From positions 3,164,501 to 3,228,500 of the forward strand of contig NC_092317.1 in assembly GCF_036785885.1 (NCBI RefSeq): a stretch of DNA of 64,000 bases, written 5' to 3'. Below the pieces are notes generated by a model. That model was given only the letters and a program-made list of their open reading frames with translations. It was not told where the DNA came from and ran no database searches. Origin of the DNA: Coffea arabica. Lineage: Eukaryota > Streptophyta > Magnoliopsida > Gentianales > Rubiaceae. Positions 46,992-58,259 of this stretch are shown here, one piece after another; positions within the stretch are counted from its first letter, which is position 1; each line of letters opens with the position of its first letter. The position numbers and the translations under genes were made by a program.

Positions 46992-49557
46992 TTAGAAGTC
47001 AGTTGGAGGTTTCAATCTTATTAGTCTCTTGATTCTGTCTCTGTCTGTGTTCTCCAGCAATCCCTATAAAAGAGAGAGAAACAACAGCTTGAGCCTTCTT
47101 CCCAGAAGATCAGGAGACCAAGTACAGCAGAGAATCGGCAGAAAACAACCATGTGCAATGCAGGCCAAGTTTGGCAACCAAATAAAAGAAGCACCACTAG
47201 GGAGCATGCAGCAATATGACCGCCAGTGATTCAAGAAGCTATAACGAATGTTACAAACTGCAAGACGTTACAAGCTCTACGGTTGCAGGCATTCATTCTC
47301 TAATGCTGTGTTGTGACATATTTGCAACGCATATAGGTGCACTCTCAATCAATTAGAAACTAAAAATACATGACAGGAAGAATATAGGAAATCATTTGCA
47401 AGGGGCTGAACATATGGCAGTACATGGAACTGACAACTGATTGCAAGAATGATGTCATTAGATCTTTTCTTCTTTTGGTGCAACAGAGGAACTGGTGGAA
47501 AGGGATGGAAAATTGAACTAGTGCAACAGAGGAACCGGTGGAAGGGCAGGGAAAATTGAACTATGTACCAGCTGGGAGGCCTTACCCACCCTCCAGTGGA
47601 ATACCATTATCAACTATATTGAAAATGCTATAAAGCTCAGGAGTTCACATAGACGCATAAAAAATGTTTCAACTTGAAAACAAGAAAATTGCAAAAACTG
47701 TACTAACAGACCCTCTCACCTTCCACACAATCTCATCAAGGCACAAGCAAATCTTTCCATACTTGTCAAGGAAAAGGCGCTCAGTTGGTGCTTTTCCGCA
47801 TACGTCCTTGATAGCAGATGTTATCACAAAGATTGCTTCTGACACTTTTAATAGATGCAACAAATTAGATTTACTTCAATCGTAGAGAGAATGAGATTGC
47901 AAGTCAGGTGAAATTAAGCACGCAGATTGCATTAGATAGCACCCCTAGGCCCTCTAGCCAAGGAAAATAGCCAAAAAGCAGGAAAGTTTCATAGCATGAT
48001 CCCACCACTTGCAGAAGATCTGTTAGTTTTTCATAATTGCTTTTGCAATCACATGCTGAAAGACAACATTAGGACACACCCATATCAAAATATGTACTGC
48101 CACAGTATGATATGATAAATGCATTAAATTTCGTTAATTTGCCAAGAAGATCTTTTTAATCATATCTAGGGGAATGCATATGTACCAAGTACCCAAAAGA
48201 ATATATGTTTCAACTTTTTCCCAAAAAAACTTCAAAACTAAAAACTTTGCAAAATATGGCAAAACTCTTACAGGCAAGTTCATCATATTCATCCTTGCCA
48301 ACAACAAAAATGCTGACATCACCAAGAACTGTATAGACAATATACACTGATCTGCAAAACAAACAATGAGCTAATGAGATTACATAAAAGTGACTTACAA
48401 GATATTATCTCTAATTCTTCCTAAGAATGTGGAAGGAATTAAAATACTGGCCTTAACTTAACTATCAATAACAAAAAGAAGGGAAGTTGCATACTTGTGG
48501 GAAGCAACAAGGAGCTCTTCATTTTTTACACCTTTAAGATTATCTGCTCCGAGCTTAACTAAGAAAGATCGCCAATGCAGACGTTCCTCTGCAGGGACTC
48601 CATTGAAACTACATCACATGATAAATTTTCAAAAAACCCATTAAACATTAAAAAAGAACAACAGATCCTCATTGCCTGTTTCTGTGCTATATTTCAAAAC
48701 AATCAACCATAACCCCATGTAAAAGTGTGAAACTAAAACTCCTCATCTAATATAAAAAAAAAAGGACTGGAAAATAAAATTTGTTACTTCCTTGTCAAGG
48801 GGATAAGCATCCATGTGTACTTTCCAAAACAAAGAGAAAAGCGGCCCGGAAAAGCAAATGCTGTCTTCTCTGTGGCAAAACGCTCTTGCGAATCACAACA
48901 TAAGTCCATAATTTACATTTAATTTGACATCATAATCATCTTCCTAGTCAGTTTTTGTTAGCAGACGACATAGCAAAGGGGCCTCATTGAGTGGATAAAA
49001 TCTTTCCCAATACCTAGCATCAAAAGTTTTTAGTCAAGATATTTAACCAATTAACTTTCTAGTAAATGTCTCGGGATCAATGACAAATCATTCGACCTAG
49101 AAAACATCTAATTAAAGCCACATAAACACTTTCAGCCCTTCTTCCCACCCCTTATCCCTTGCCCACAAAAGAATCTATCAAATTTCCATTGGCATCACAA
49201 TATTTTTGAAAAAAAAAAAAGGGGCATCAGCTTTGACGCTCCATAACTGCTTATACCAAACTGATTTCTTATTTCAGCATAATCCTAGCAAATAAATCCA
49301 ATCTTTTAATATTTTCTTTTGCTCTGACGATCATTCGAAAATGATGCTACAATAAAATGTCAACAGATAACAACGAAGATGGAAAATCAGGGACTCATAT
49401 CTGGTGGGAAACATAAATCATGAAGCTTCCAATTTTGCAGGGTTTATAATAAGAAACAAAAACAAAGAACGACATCGGACGGTGGGTTGAGGTATTAGAT
49501 TTACCGTTCGACAAGGATATTTCCCTCGGAGTTGGCGATCAAGACGGCGAGCAACAT
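46992..49557 (-). CDS. LOLITA: LOLITA, longin-type subunit of the TPLATE endocytic complex, 5 exons
   Basis: Exons on the minus strand are 49557-49505, 48608-48495, 48351-48272, 47844-47720 and 47063-46992, giving 147 residues, frame intact. It has a longin/sigma-adaptin-like fold: MLLAVLIANSEGNILVERF at the start, RLHWRSFLVKLGADNLKGVK, HKSVYIVYTVLGDVSIFVVG, ALSEAIFVITSAIKDVCGK and ERLFLDKYGKICLCLDEIVW. The end is IKRLIRLKPPTDF. The sequence matches what I remember of Arabidopsis At1g15370, named LOLITA, the small sigma-like subunit of the TPLATE complex that drives clathrin-mediated endocytosis at the plasma membrane. A plain coatomer zeta or AP sigma subunit is less likely because the characteristic residues differ. 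Conserved single copy is expected. The SHN1-type gene lies about 7.7 kb on, as At1g15360 lies beside At1g15370 in Arabidopsis. Confidence 0.9.
47478..47562. repeat. 43-bp tandem duplication in LOLITA intron 4
   Basis: Two copies of GTGCAACAGAGGAACTGGTG followed by GAA...AAAATTGAACTA, with a few differences, lie head to tail within the last LOLITA intron. Simple local duplication. Confidence 0.8.
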
Positions 49558-50730
49558 ATTTGGACGGTCAGATTCGATCGACGACGTCGGACGGCGATTT
49601 CGAATTTGATCGCAGCAGTTTTGTCTAGTTTTATCGAACGATGTCGTGTCAAGTCAAGTTGCAATGAGGACTGAGATGTAACTTAATTTCCCCTTTTCTT
49701 CATTTTTTTATTTTTATTTTTAAGCAGCTAGTGGCCGGTGGACTGATTTCTGAGACCTTAAACTAACGTTTTGCCTTTAGGTCCAGAACAACGGCGAAAT
49801 TGACAAAAACGATCCGTCTTATGTTTTAGAATTCTTGTCTAGTCCATGTTGAATTGCCAAGACAGCTGTTTTTTAAGCAAAATTCAGTACACGAGAAATA
49901 TGGCATCCGGTCCTCAGCCTCCGTAAGGAGCCTTATCGGGATTCACTCTAAAAATTTGACATCTATAACAAATTTGATATCTGTAAATAATTTTTTTCCC
50001 AGAATAGGAGCAGTGATTTTTTTTAGAATTCCAAGTTAAGTAAATCACCAATTATTTGCGAGTGATTTCTGGAATTCCAAGTCAATCACAAATATTCAAT
50101 GGAAAACATCGAATGTTGAGAGAATTGAGAATAATTTTGATTATGGATTTAAGGTTTATAAATTTTTGTTTGATGCAATTTCTCGTTGGTTGGATCATTG
50201 ATGCACTGGCTGGGTTTTGTAATATTCAAAAGGAAGGAATAACCAAATAGATTTGGGGTAGGATTGGATTAATTAAATCACGTGAATTGTTACGGAATGG
50301 GATTGAGTTAATAAAATCACATTAATTATTATATGTGTCAAATTTTTAGATTGAGACCCAATAAGGAAGCTCCTTAAAGGGGCTAAGAATTGAATGTGGA
50401 GAAATATAAAAGATACTAGTAGTTGCTTCACCTCGAATGGAATCTTCCCGTCAAATACATGTAGAGTTAGATAGGTTTTGAGGCCCAATTTGCAAAATTT
50501 AGATATATGTAGGGCAAGTTTACTTCATTTTCAATATGGTAAACTGATTTTGAATATATATATATATATATATATTATTATTAGGATACGAAGGACGTCC
50601 ATGGTAATTGGCAAAGAAGCCACTCTTCTATTCTAATCATGTCAAACAAAGAAGCCTATTCTTCTTACTCGGTTAATCCTAACAACGTCTGTTTACTAAG
50701 AATTGAGTCTAAAAGGGTTCCAAGTAAGAA

Positions 50731-51262
50731 AAAATCGATCAAAACATTTTTCACATTTAGTTCAATAAATTTTTTTGTCATTCACTTTTAAAATAATAAT
50801 TTATAAGTCTCTTACAAAATTCAAGTTAATAAAATTTAGTCCCAACTAGATTTTTTATCACTTTTTATTCTGAATTCATCTCGTAACTTATACATGGTCA
50901 TTTTTTCGAGATAAAAGGTAAAATCTCATTTACAGTTAAACAAATTACTCGATTCATAATCATTTTTGCCCCTAAAAACGTAGGACTTGACGTGAATCAT
51001 ATTCATTGTTGTCCTTAAAAGTGGGGTTTGATCAAATTTATATAATTTTTTGTCTCTAAAAATGGGATTTGATAGTTTTATCCATAAAAAATGATTGTAG
51101 ATGGGTCACATGGTGATTTCAATTTAAAAAGTGGTTAAAAACTTAGATTTGGACAAAAATTTACTAACTTGAATTTGTAAGAGACGTAAAATTAAAATTT
51201 TAAAAGTGAATAGCGAAAAAATTAATCTGAAAAAATATAATAAACATTTTGAACGATTCTCC
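50731..51262. mobile_element. MITE-like element with long terminal inverted repeats
   Basis: Left arm words AAAATCGATCAAAACAT, TCATTCACTTTTAAAAT, AAGTCTCTTACAAAATTCAA and GTTAATAAAATTT are matched in reverse complement by the right arm (AGAATCGTTCAAAATG, CTATTCACTTTTAAAAT, ACGTCTCTTACAAATTCAA). Arms of roughly 110 bp surround an inner 300 bp. No coding frame. I could not find a clean target duplication, so the superfamily is open. Confidence 0.55.
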
Positions 51263-51303
51263 CTCTAGATAACTAGAGGCATATAAATGGCATAATACAT
51301 CAT

Positions 51304-51510
51304 ATTTTGTGGTGAAGTTTGTAAAAACCCAACACTGTCTTGATTATTTTTGGTCGGTCAAATGGAGGGACAAAGCACGTTAAAACACAACTAATCTTAC
51401 TCTTAAGAAACTCCCACGATATCTGCTCAAAGATACCGAAATCTTTTGTTTCACTTGCCTCTAGGGCAGACCAGCAGTTATCTCTAGACATTTTATTACC
51501 TGCAATGGAA
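51304..51510 (-). pseudogene. Possible gene fragment or short gene, unrecognised
   Basis: On the minus strand an ATG near 51510 opens about 70 codons (MSRDNCWSALEASETKDFGI then FEQISWEFLKSKISC), preceded by an acceptor-like TTCCATTGCAG and, about 115 bp upstream, a TATA-like ATTATAAAAG. These are gene-like marks, but the frame is short, I see no domain and cannot find further exons. It could be a fragment carried or left by a transposon, or chance. Confidence 0.2.
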
Positions 51511-54500
51511 CCAAATCGATCACTCAATCAAAAGACTGAAAGTAGGTGGAGAAATTTCGTCCGGCGAGCTTCGGGAAGGGGATTAATTAATTTGAGAGCT
51601 GGAAACAGCGAAAGCGAAACACTTTTATAATCTGAATGGACCCGTCGTTAGACCACTAAGGTCCCGGCATAAATGCGCATCAGGGGACTTGTTGAGGAAA
51701 ATTCACATCAGAGCCAACAATGAAAGATAAAGGTACCGAACCCCAATTAAATTTTGCACAAATCACGCATGTTTCCCTTACCCAAACTTCGCCAAGGTTA
51801 AAACCCTCCATCACCAACTTTCACTGACTAACAACAATTTAGATTGATTCAAAAGTAGCTCTGTCGATTGCTACAAATGAGGGCTCAAACCTACCCTTAA
51901 GGCTGTCACCACCTCAAGTCATTTTAGACTTTATGGACTTGGACTTTTTTTCTTTCTTTCTTTCTTTTTTTTTTCTGTGAGTTCTTGTAAGCTAAGCCAC
52001 AAGGGGATGGGGATGGGGTTGGGGTTGATGCCTCTGGTCTTTTCTTTCCTTTTCCTTTTTTTCTTAGGATCTCTGGTTTGGAAGTTCGAGTGATCGATGG
52101 GCATAATATTCAAAGAATTCATAACTGCGTTCGCATTGCCCTACATAAAGAGATTCAACTCTATGAGGTGGCATAATTTTCTACATTGACAACTTCTCTT
52201 GCTTTTTGCCCTTTCGCTTTTTTTCAACTTGGCCTGAGAATGGCGTTCGTTGTTTCGAAAACGAAAGCTAACCTCCATCTGAGGCGAAGCATTGAATGTG
52301 ACAGATAAAAGGTAATTATCAATGAAGCAGAAGCACAAGCTTGTGAGAAATTTCAGAGTTGGTAGAATAGAACATCGGCAAATGAAATATCTGATCCTTA
52401 GTTTCATCACTGTCATCCCGGCAAATGAAATATCCGATCCATAGTAACCTCTGGAACATGCAACTTATAGTTAAAAATTAACTCAAAGTTAGAAATAATT
52501 AACACAATCTACTGAATTTTATATATATATATATATAAAATCCGTTTTCATAACGTTGGAGGCAAAAAAATAAAACATTTCTATAAAACTTTTTAGATTT
52601 TAAATTTCATGTTGCAAAATAAATAAATTAATTGTATTATTGTTATGGTTTGAAATATATATACCTGTGCATAGCACCGATCAAAACAACACTAGTGCAT
52701 GCTCAGGGCGATTAGTTGATGATCAAATATGAAGACGTACGTCACTCGGCCTAAATAATTAAATTACGAGCTAAAACATTACTTTTTAACATTAAAGGAC
52801 TAACTATGACTAAATTTTGTAAAAGACACAAAAATGGTAAAGTACTATTAGCCTATAGGGTAAAGTTAGCAATCTTGCAGCGGTATATCTTACTTCATAG
52901 TGGCTTAAGAAGTATAAACGGAGACAAAAAAACATTTATTTAATGAAGAGGGGACAAAAAACAATAGAGAACGTAGAAATACAAAATTAATGAAGCAAAA
53001 AAGTATCACAAATTGTAATTTCAAATTCAAAATGCTATAATTAGCATTTTAATGCTTGAACAGGTTTAAAATAAAATGCTCATAATCAAACTCTCTATCA
53101 TTCTGTTCTTAACCAACACAGGTATTATGAGATGAAAAATGTTATTTAATTACACTCACTATGTAGAAATCATGAGTGGTTTTACTTTTTGCAAAAAAAA
53201 AAAAAAAAAATCTTAGAATTCAAGGAAATTAAATTTTATTTGATATTAAAGTAAAATAATATAGAAAAAAAATCACATATTACCATGTCTCATCAAAGTT
53301 AGATGTTATAAAGAATAATCACTGCCTAGGAATAATTCTTTAAATAAAGAATAACTAAAGATTGAAAACATAATAGAGGACTTTCTAAAGAAAAAGGTTA
53401 AGAGTAGTACTTGCCTTGGAATATTTGAAGTTGGATTTAGAGATTGATAGTTAAAATTGAGAATAAGAATCTCTAACTTTCGTGCCTGTGGTGAGTTCCA
53501 TTCGTTACAATTACTTACAATAACATATTGGATTTTTATGTTGATTTTATTTTTATTTTACAATTTGTCTAAGGGCACTCATTAAGATATATTTCAAGTG
53601 TTATATTTTTGAAAATATAAGATTAATTAAAGAAAGTAAATAAATATGAGAGAGGGTAGACAAGAATAAATTAAAAAAGTATAAAAATGTAAGGAAGGAT
53701 AATAATTGTTAGTATAAGTATATATATGGTAGCTTAGGTGAATAATAGGTGTGTTAAAGAGTGCCTTAAAAGCACTCATTAGAAAAACCCTTTTATATTT
53801 TACTTTGTTTTAATTGATATTCTAGTTTAGTTTAATTAAGATTTGATTAATACATTACCTCATTTAGGGGATTAGAGGTTAGTTGTTATGTGAAAGTTAA
53901 GTAAAAATTAGCACCCCAAAAAAATTATGTAGAGAAGGGGCGTACAAAGTTACCATTAATTACATTTGGCAAGTAAGATGGGAAAATTTTATTAAGTCAT
54001 TTTAAATAAGCGTATATAAAAATAGAATTTTGAAAAATTTTGGGGGTCGCTGCCCCACCTCTCCACTCCCCTCCCTCCGTCCTTGTCAAGGATTAATATA
54101 CTAACATAGCCATGGATTACTCTCAAAAAAAAAGAAAAAGAAAAAGAAAAAGATCTCGGGTTTGTAGCCATAAACGAACTACCATAGCCAAAGTTTATTT
54201 GCATCTTTTCAGGAAAAAAGAAGAGCTCAATATTTTCCGTGAATGTTGAATAATCATAATCAATACAATTCACCATTTGTTTTTTTATTTTCATTTTTTG
54301 TGTTACACGTTGATAGGTATGATGATTAAAAGCGGTAATTACATGTCTCATATTCGTACGATGATAAAAGCGGTGTTTAAGCCTATAATTAAGTGTCCTT
54401 GTCAATTATCATGGTCTCACTCGGGCAAACATGTAAATTGTATAACTGCTACAATAGGTTTCCAGACATCGTTAGTAATAATTATGAAGTTTTTCGTCGG

Positions 54501-55164
54501 ATAGACGTGACAGCTGAATCTTGTAAAGATGCCACATCAGCGTCCGTGTTCCTAAATCCATGATAATTGACGAGTTTACACATGTATTAATTCTTGAAGT
54601 GACATTAGAGATTTCCAATCAAACTTGCCACATATATAAAAAATATTTTTGTGTATTTATGGACTTTAGCGTATATTAAAGTGGATAAACACGTTGTGCA
54701 ATAACAGAGCATTATTGTGGTTGATTCCCATTAGGTGCAGACGAACAGACTAATAACCGCTCGTAGTAGCGATCAACATGCATCATTTTCAAAGAATCAA
54801 CACTTCATGTCACGTTTGTTTGTTGATGCATTGTTAACTCAAGCAAACTGATAACAAAATCGATCAACAAATCAAATGCTTTCTTGAATTATCAATGCAT
54901 CACACGTGTCAGCTGTATAAACACAGAATAGGTAAAACAGAAGGTAATTTCGAAACAGAAGATTCTAAGTGTTTATTCAAGGACTTGTCTTTATTAATAA
55001 CTATGACAGTTGAGCCATATAATGAGTTAGTAATTAATGGTACGCTAACAAATGAGTTACTCGAAGAAATACGTTATTGAAGCTGGACATCAATCCTTCA
55101 AAACAAAAAAAGCTAGACATAAAAAATGTTGCTAAACCATTTCATGTGTTACATGTCATTTATA

Positions 55165-55690
55165 GGTAGGATTGCAAACAAATCAAACCGCTTGATTCAG
55201 TCAAAACTTGACTCAAAACCGGTCAACATCGAGATCGAGCCGACCAAGCTGAGTTTGAGCCAAAAAAGAGAGGCTCTAGTTCATTAGTTCGCAAGCCGCT
55301 TGATCATATAAATATGTGTGTGTGTATATATAAATTTTAATTTAATAGTGAAATTACAAATATATTTCTAATATTTTATTATTTGTTATGGAAATTTTAT
55401 TATTTTACTTTTTAAAAAAAATATAATAAATTTTTTTAATTTTTTTAAACTCGAATAGGGTGGAACTCTAGTTCTACTAGACTCGAATTTGAAATCAAGA
55501 TTGAGTTCGAACTCAATAAAATTGAGTTGAGACTCGACTTAATTAGGTCAAAATTCAACTCGATTCGATTTCGAGCTCGATCCTATTCGAATTTGAGGTC
55601 GAGATCGAGTTTGAACTTAATAAAATTGAATCGATACTCGACTCGATTGGATCAAAGTTAGACTCGATTTGACTTGTTTTTTTAGCCATA
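55165..55690. repeat. Degenerate TCGA-rich interspersed repeat, second stretch
   Basis: Dense in GACTCGA, GAGTTCGA, TTGAGTTGAG and TCGAGCTCGAT words, as in the stretch at 4350-4930. Probably an old non-autonomous element. The left start ATAGGTAGGATTGCAAAC looks faintly like a hAT end, but no matching right end was seen. Confidence 0.4.
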
Positions 55691-57303
55691 TTTATGGGAG
55701 ATGTTGTTGCTTTCGGTTATAAAGACGGAGGATCTTCATTCAAACTTTCATAGTGTTTTTTTTTCTTTCGAATTTCCGTATCATTGTCACTTCTTTGAGC
55801 TGAGAGTGGAGAAGAAAAGAAAAACGTATATTTAGCCCCTTTTTTTTTTTTTGTCAAACACATATTCAGCTTATTTGACTTGCTACACATATTATAAACG
55901 AGAAAAACGAGATAGCAGAAAGGGTGAAGGAAGAATATGAATACAGAACCTCTATAATTCTTGGGAGTTCAACCAATTCATAATATATTAATGTTGAAAA
56001 ATTCAAACTTATTTCAGGCATTCTCTCCGAAAATCATCAATTAACTGCATAACTACAGCTAGTTTGGACTCAAACATTACTCCGCAACCATTATGTTTCC
56101 TAATTAATTTGTAGCTGTAGGGAGGACAGACAGTTTTCGAGAAATGCTTTTACACTAACTAAAATATGTGCCACGATTTTGGTAGAAGCATTCGCGGAAA
56201 ACGGTTTTGTGTAAGATGAAGTCATGCTATCAAATCGAACTTTAGAAGAATAGTTTGAGAACATATTTACTAAAATACTATCTTAACAAAAAAACTCCTT
56301 TCTTCAAATTTTTTTTTTTCTTTTCCAATAAGGAACTCCATAACCCCTTCATAAAGGAAAAATGACACTGCATAGACAAGCTCAAAAGAGGGAGCTGTGA
56401 GGACACGAGACAATGGCAAGTACTTGCCATGTGTGCATGAAAATTGTTTCGGTAGAATTTACTTTTTTGCGATCACAATATAATATTGTGATCAAGTCAC
56501 TGAGTGCAAATTTTGACTCAGTTTTCTAAATATTTTTGGGCTCCATTTTTTTTTTTCATAGAACTTCATTAAACTATTCTTCTTGAGCTTGTGACTTACA
56601 GTAATATACTGTCTCTAAATTTGTTTGAATAGAAGATTAGTTAAAAAAATTATTTAGAATAACACAGTAGCACATTTTATAATTCTTTGATATAAAGGTG
56701 GTTGATAGAATAAAAAGGATGGAAAAAAAATGAGTTTATGATATAAGTAAAATAATATTTACAAATAATGAACTATCTAAGCACCTTTTTTTAATGGAAA
56801 AAGGTCAAAATCAACACTATAAGAAGTGAATTGTGACAACTTTTAGAGCCACATCTATAAGGAATAATCAAGGAGTGAAAAATTAGACATAAAGGTTTTG
56901 TTAGCCCATATAAATTTGATGCATCCATATTTTATACTCTCTACTCTTCAGTCCACAGAAAATACACGAAACATACACATTTTGTTACCATCTGATATTT
57001 GCAGTAACAACTCTCAATCCAACACAATGATGTCACTTGAAACCAACGTAAAACAGCTCCCCTGTATAAAAGTCCAAATCAGCATATAAATCAACTCTAA
57101 GATTTGTGAACAACTTTTTTTATGTATAGTCTATAACTCATCCCAGTCTCGAAGCATCACAACAAAAGTAAGCCCCGACCGGTAAGTGGTAAGAAAAGCA
57201 TACATCAATGACAGGGCTCTGCACATGGAATCAGCTATTAGCCCCCCACAGACTAACGCATCAACACTTACTATAATTGACATCATATACTAAGAGATCT
57301 TCA

Positions 57304-58148
57304 TTAGTTTCTGTTCAGGAGTTCCTCAATCATCTGCAGTGCAATCCTCTGCTCTTCATCCAAGGAGTCTCCGTGTGATGATGATGAAGTGGTGGTGGTG
57401 GTGGTATTGGTGGTGGTGGTGGTCTCCGGGGGTATTGCCCGCTTGAAGCTTGGACATTGCTGATGATCATTAACGTTATTAGTACTAGTATCACTACGAT
57501 CACTAGCCTTCATGCGAAGATCAACAGTCATCACCCAATTGGAATCTGGACGCGCCCCGGCTCGCTTTTGCCAAACCCCAATATGGGAATTCTCGGTGTC
57601 AAGCCTTAGGCAAGTGAGCGAAGGAGATGGTGATTTGCAACACTTGCGAAGCTTTGCACCTAGGACCGCCGAGAGAGCAGCAGATGATGATGACGATGAT
57701 AGATTGGAAGAGGAGGCATGATCAGTATTGGCAGTCTGGTTCATTTGGACTGGGAAGTTGGTTTTTGCATTTCGTCCGCTCATTAAAACTGCTGCTTCAT
57801 CATATGCCCTGGCTGCCTCTTCTGCAGTCTCAAACGTCCCCAGCCAAACCCTCCTCTTCCTATAACACACAAAAATTGTACTAGTAATCAAAGATGATTC
57901 AAGAGAAAAAAAGCTAACTTTGGCTTGAAATGCGCAAAATTTTCATGTCAGACTCCGACCAACTATTAGTGATGAGTGGTATATATATATAGAGTGTAGT
58001 AGTACAGTATGGAATATGATGAATATTGAAATAGATAGATTAATGATGAGCAGTTAAGGAGAATATACAGCAGAGGATGGCGAATCTCAGATACCCAAGA
58101 ACCCCAATGGCGTTGCCTGACTCCTCTGAACTTCTTAGTTTGTACCAT
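57304..58148 (-). CDS. SHN1: WIN1/SHN1-type AP2/ERF transcription factor, 2 exons
   Basis: Exons on the minus strand are 58148-58069 and 57859-57304, giving 211 residues. Residues 1-65 are a complete AP2/ERF domain: [40 protein letters not shown] and [20 protein letters not shown], with the intron at the SHINE-clade position after RHPL. The clade's middle motif follows ([40 protein letters not shown]) and the C-terminal [12 protein letters not shown] closes it. Between them is a poly-Ser and a Thr/Asn-rich linker encoded by simple repeats. SHN proteins switch on cutin and wax genes in the epidermis nucleus. From memory this is the At1g15360 type, next to At1g15370 (LOLITA) as here. Serine in WVSE where Arabidopsis SHN1 has alanine is common elsewhere in the clade. 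Confidence 0.93.
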
Positions 58149-58240
58149 GATTGTCAGAGGAAGGAAAGCGAAGTAGCGCTGGAGGTGCAGGAGTTGATGA
58201 CTAGAAAGTGAGGATTAAGGGGAGAGAAACGAGGGAATAC

Positions 58241-58250
58241 TTATATATAG
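58241..58250 (-). promoter_or_regulatory. TATA box of the SHN1-type gene
   Basis: On the minus strand CTATATATAA lies about 95 bp upstream of the start codon at 58148, a typical distance. The leader is short and purine-poor. Confidence 0.65.
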
Positions 58251-58259
58251 AGTACATAT

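Larger units (their letters stand above)
49560..57250. other. Gene-poor stretch of about 7.7 kb
   Basis: Between LOLITA and the SHN1-type gene. It contains a long-TIR MITE (50731-51262), a possible gene fragment near 51304-51510 (listed), a degenerate TCGA-word repeat (55165-55690), AT microsatellites (50554-50575, 52520-52538) and many low-complexity tracts. Open frames of 60-137 codons here have no family match. No gene is supported. Confidence 0.45.

Noticed and set aside
46524-47024. 166-codon plus-strand open frame
   Set aside because: It runs through the A40 tract as poly-lysine and overlaps the last LOLITA exon on the other strand; no domain. Chance frame.
46992-49557. Coatomer zeta or AP-complex sigma subunit as the identity of this gene
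   Set aside because: The longin fold fits, but FNGVPAEERLHWRSFLVKLG and ERLFLDKYGKICLCLDEIVW match my memory of LOLITA, not coatomer zeta, which opens with a different motif.
57512-57884. Plus-strand open frames of 69 and 85 codons
   Set aside because: Antisense shadows of the SHN1 second exon, which has strong codon structure and family motifs.
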